From the NCBI GenBank assembly GCA_018971455.1, contig JAGXAV010000058.1, positions 1 to 8,687 of the forward strand: a DNA stretch of 8,687 nt, read 5' to 3'. The stretch is from Rhodospirillales bacterium (GTDB lineage Bacteria > Pseudomonadota > Alphaproteobacteria > Acetobacterales > Acetobacteraceae). This document shows positions 7,712 through 8,687 of this stretch, in pieces. A model generated the notes under the pieces. The model ran no database searches. It was not told the origin of the DNA and saw only the letters and a program-made list of their open reading frames with translations. Position 1 is the stretch's first letter; the number at the start of each line of letters is the position of its first letter. A program made the position numbers and the translations under genes.

Positions 7712-8687
7712 AGCCGGGTTCGATGCGGATCAGGGCGGGTTGTTCCAGCACGGCGTCCAGCGCCGCGATGCGGGCGAGGGCCGCGCGCATCGCCGCCTCG
7801 CCGGTCTCGTGGGTGACCAGCACGACGGGCACCGCCTCGCCGGGGCTGCGGCCGCGCTGGAGCATGCTCTCGAGCGAGACGCCGGCATCGCGCAGGGCGG
7901 CGGTGACGTCGGCGATGACGCCGGGACGATCGACCACCATCAGGCGCAGGTAGTAGGCGCCGGAATGGGCCGACATCGGCACCGTGGGCACATCGGCCAG
8001 GCGGCCGCCCCAGACCGGGGTGTGGCGGGTGCGGGCAAGGTCGATGAGGTCGGCGACCACCGCCGAGGCGGTCGGGCCGGCGCCGGCGCCGCGGCCTTCG
8101 AGCATGACGCGGCCGACCGCATCGCCCTCGGCGACGATGGCGTTGAACACCCCGTCGACGCGCGCGATCGGCGCCGCCTCGGGCACCATGCAGGGATGCA
8201 CGCGGGTCTCGATGCCGGCCTCGGTGTGGCGCGCGATGCCGAGCAGCTTGATGCGGTAGCCGAGCTCGCTGGCGAAGGCGATGTCCAGCGCCGAGATGTG
8301 GCGGATGCCCTCGACATGCACCGCCTCGAAGGCGACCGGGCGGCCGAAGGCGAGGGCGGCCAGGATGGTCAGCTTATGGGCGGCGTCGATGCCGTCCACG
8401 TCGAAGGCGGGGTCGGCCTCGGCATAGCCGAGCTTCTGGGCGTCGTGCAGCACCTCGGCGAATTCGCGGCCGCGCTCGCGCATGACGGTGAGGATGTAGT
8501 TGCAGGTGCCATTGAGGATGCCGGTGACGCGGCTGATGCGGTTGGCCGCCAGCCCCTCGCGCAGCGCCTTGATGATCGGGATGCCGCCGCCCACCGCCGC
8601 CTCGAAACCGAGCGGCTGCCCGGCGATCTCGGCGGCACTGAAGATCTCGCCGCCCGATTCCGCCAGCAGCGCCTTATTGGCGGTGAC
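7710..8687 (-). CDS. hom: Homoserine dehydrogenase with C-terminal ACT domain (N-terminus outside window)
   Basis: NAD(P)H-dependent enzyme reducing aspartate-4-semialdehyde to homoserine, the branch point to threonine, methionine and isoleucine. The frame is open to the right edge; 325 C-terminal residues are visible and the nucleotide-binding Rossmann start is missing. The visible part begins with the conserved VTANKALLA and continues with EAAVGGGIPIIK (29-40 visible), GILNGTCNYILT (56-67) and the catalytic stretch GYAEADPAFDVDGIDAAHKL, with acidic residues Glu90, Asp92 and Asp101 and the candidate catalytic Lys105. An ACT regulatory domain follows (about 245-321: YYLRLMVVDRPGVIADVTAA), typical of monofunctional Hom and usually the site of threonine feedback inhibition. 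An internal GTG at 8594 is not the start, because the conserved core continues upstream of it. There is no aspartokinase part in view. It is the first visible gene of the hom-glpX-recJ cluster. Confidence 0.95.
   Translation of the reverse strand, partial: VTANKALLAESGGEIFSAAEIAGQPLGFEAAVGGGIPIIKALREGLAANRISRVTGILNGTCNYILTVMRERGREFAEVLHDAQKLGYAEADPAFDVDGIDAAHKLTILAALAFGRPVAFEAVHVEGIRHISALDIAFASELGYRIKLLGIARHTEAGIETRVHPCMVPEAAPIARVDGVFNAIVAEGDAVGRVMLEGRGAGAGPTASAVVADLIDLARTRHTPVWGGRLADVPTVPMSAHSGAYYLRLMVVDRPGVIADVTAALRDAGVSLESMLQRGRSPGEAVPVVLVTHETGEAAMRAALARIAALDAVLEQPALIRIEPG

Noticed and set aside
8594..8594. GTG at 8594 as the start of hom
   Set aside because: The frame stays open to the window edge and encodes conserved VTANKALLA upstream, so the codon is an internal Val.

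Overview
The window is very GC-rich and densely coded. Gene content and order point to an alphaproteobacterium, possibly of the Rhodospirillales/Acetobacteraceae type. This assignment is inferred from protein families and synteny, not from a marker gene. Five protein-coding genes fill almost all of the 8.7 kb, and two of them run off the window edges. I see no RNA gene, mobile element, CRISPR array or long repeat.

Left half, plus strand: the 3' part of a ClC-type chloride channel/antiporter with a C-terminal CBS pair (2-811). After a 95-bp gap comes a bifunctional MprF/LpiA-type aminoacyl-phosphatidylglycerol synthase/flippase (907-3492). It overlaps by an ATGA start/stop the gene for a periplasmic AcvB/VirJ-family protein (3489-4853). 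The last two form the known lpiA-atvA (mprF-acvB) pair. One protein adds an amino acid, usually lysine, to phosphatidylglycerol and flips the product. The other is a periplasmic hydrolase that, in Agrobacterium, removes it again. The pair is linked to acid tolerance and envelope charge, and ClC exchangers can also serve acid resistance, so the three genes may share an envelope/ion-stress role.

Right half, minus strand, convergent with the first: hom (homoserine dehydrogenase, N-terminus outside the window, 8687-7710), then glpX (class II fructose-1,6-bisphosphatase, 7699-6686), then recJ (single-strand 5'-3' exonuclease, about 6689-4908). They are packed as an operon: the glpX ribosome-binding site overlaps the hom stop codon, and recJ appears to begin inside the glpX stop codon. 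The three proteins belong to unrelated pathways (threonine/methionine synthesis, gluconeogenesis or Calvin cycle, DNA repair).

The most unusual detail is the recJ start. Conserved RecJ N-terminal sequence continues 39 codons upstream of the first canonical start (GTG at 6572), with no ATG, GTG or TTG in frame before it. The best candidate is a CTG at 6689, arranged as CTGA with the glpX stop. I found no convincing undescribed multi-gene system. The rest is recognisable core or lineage-typical gene content.
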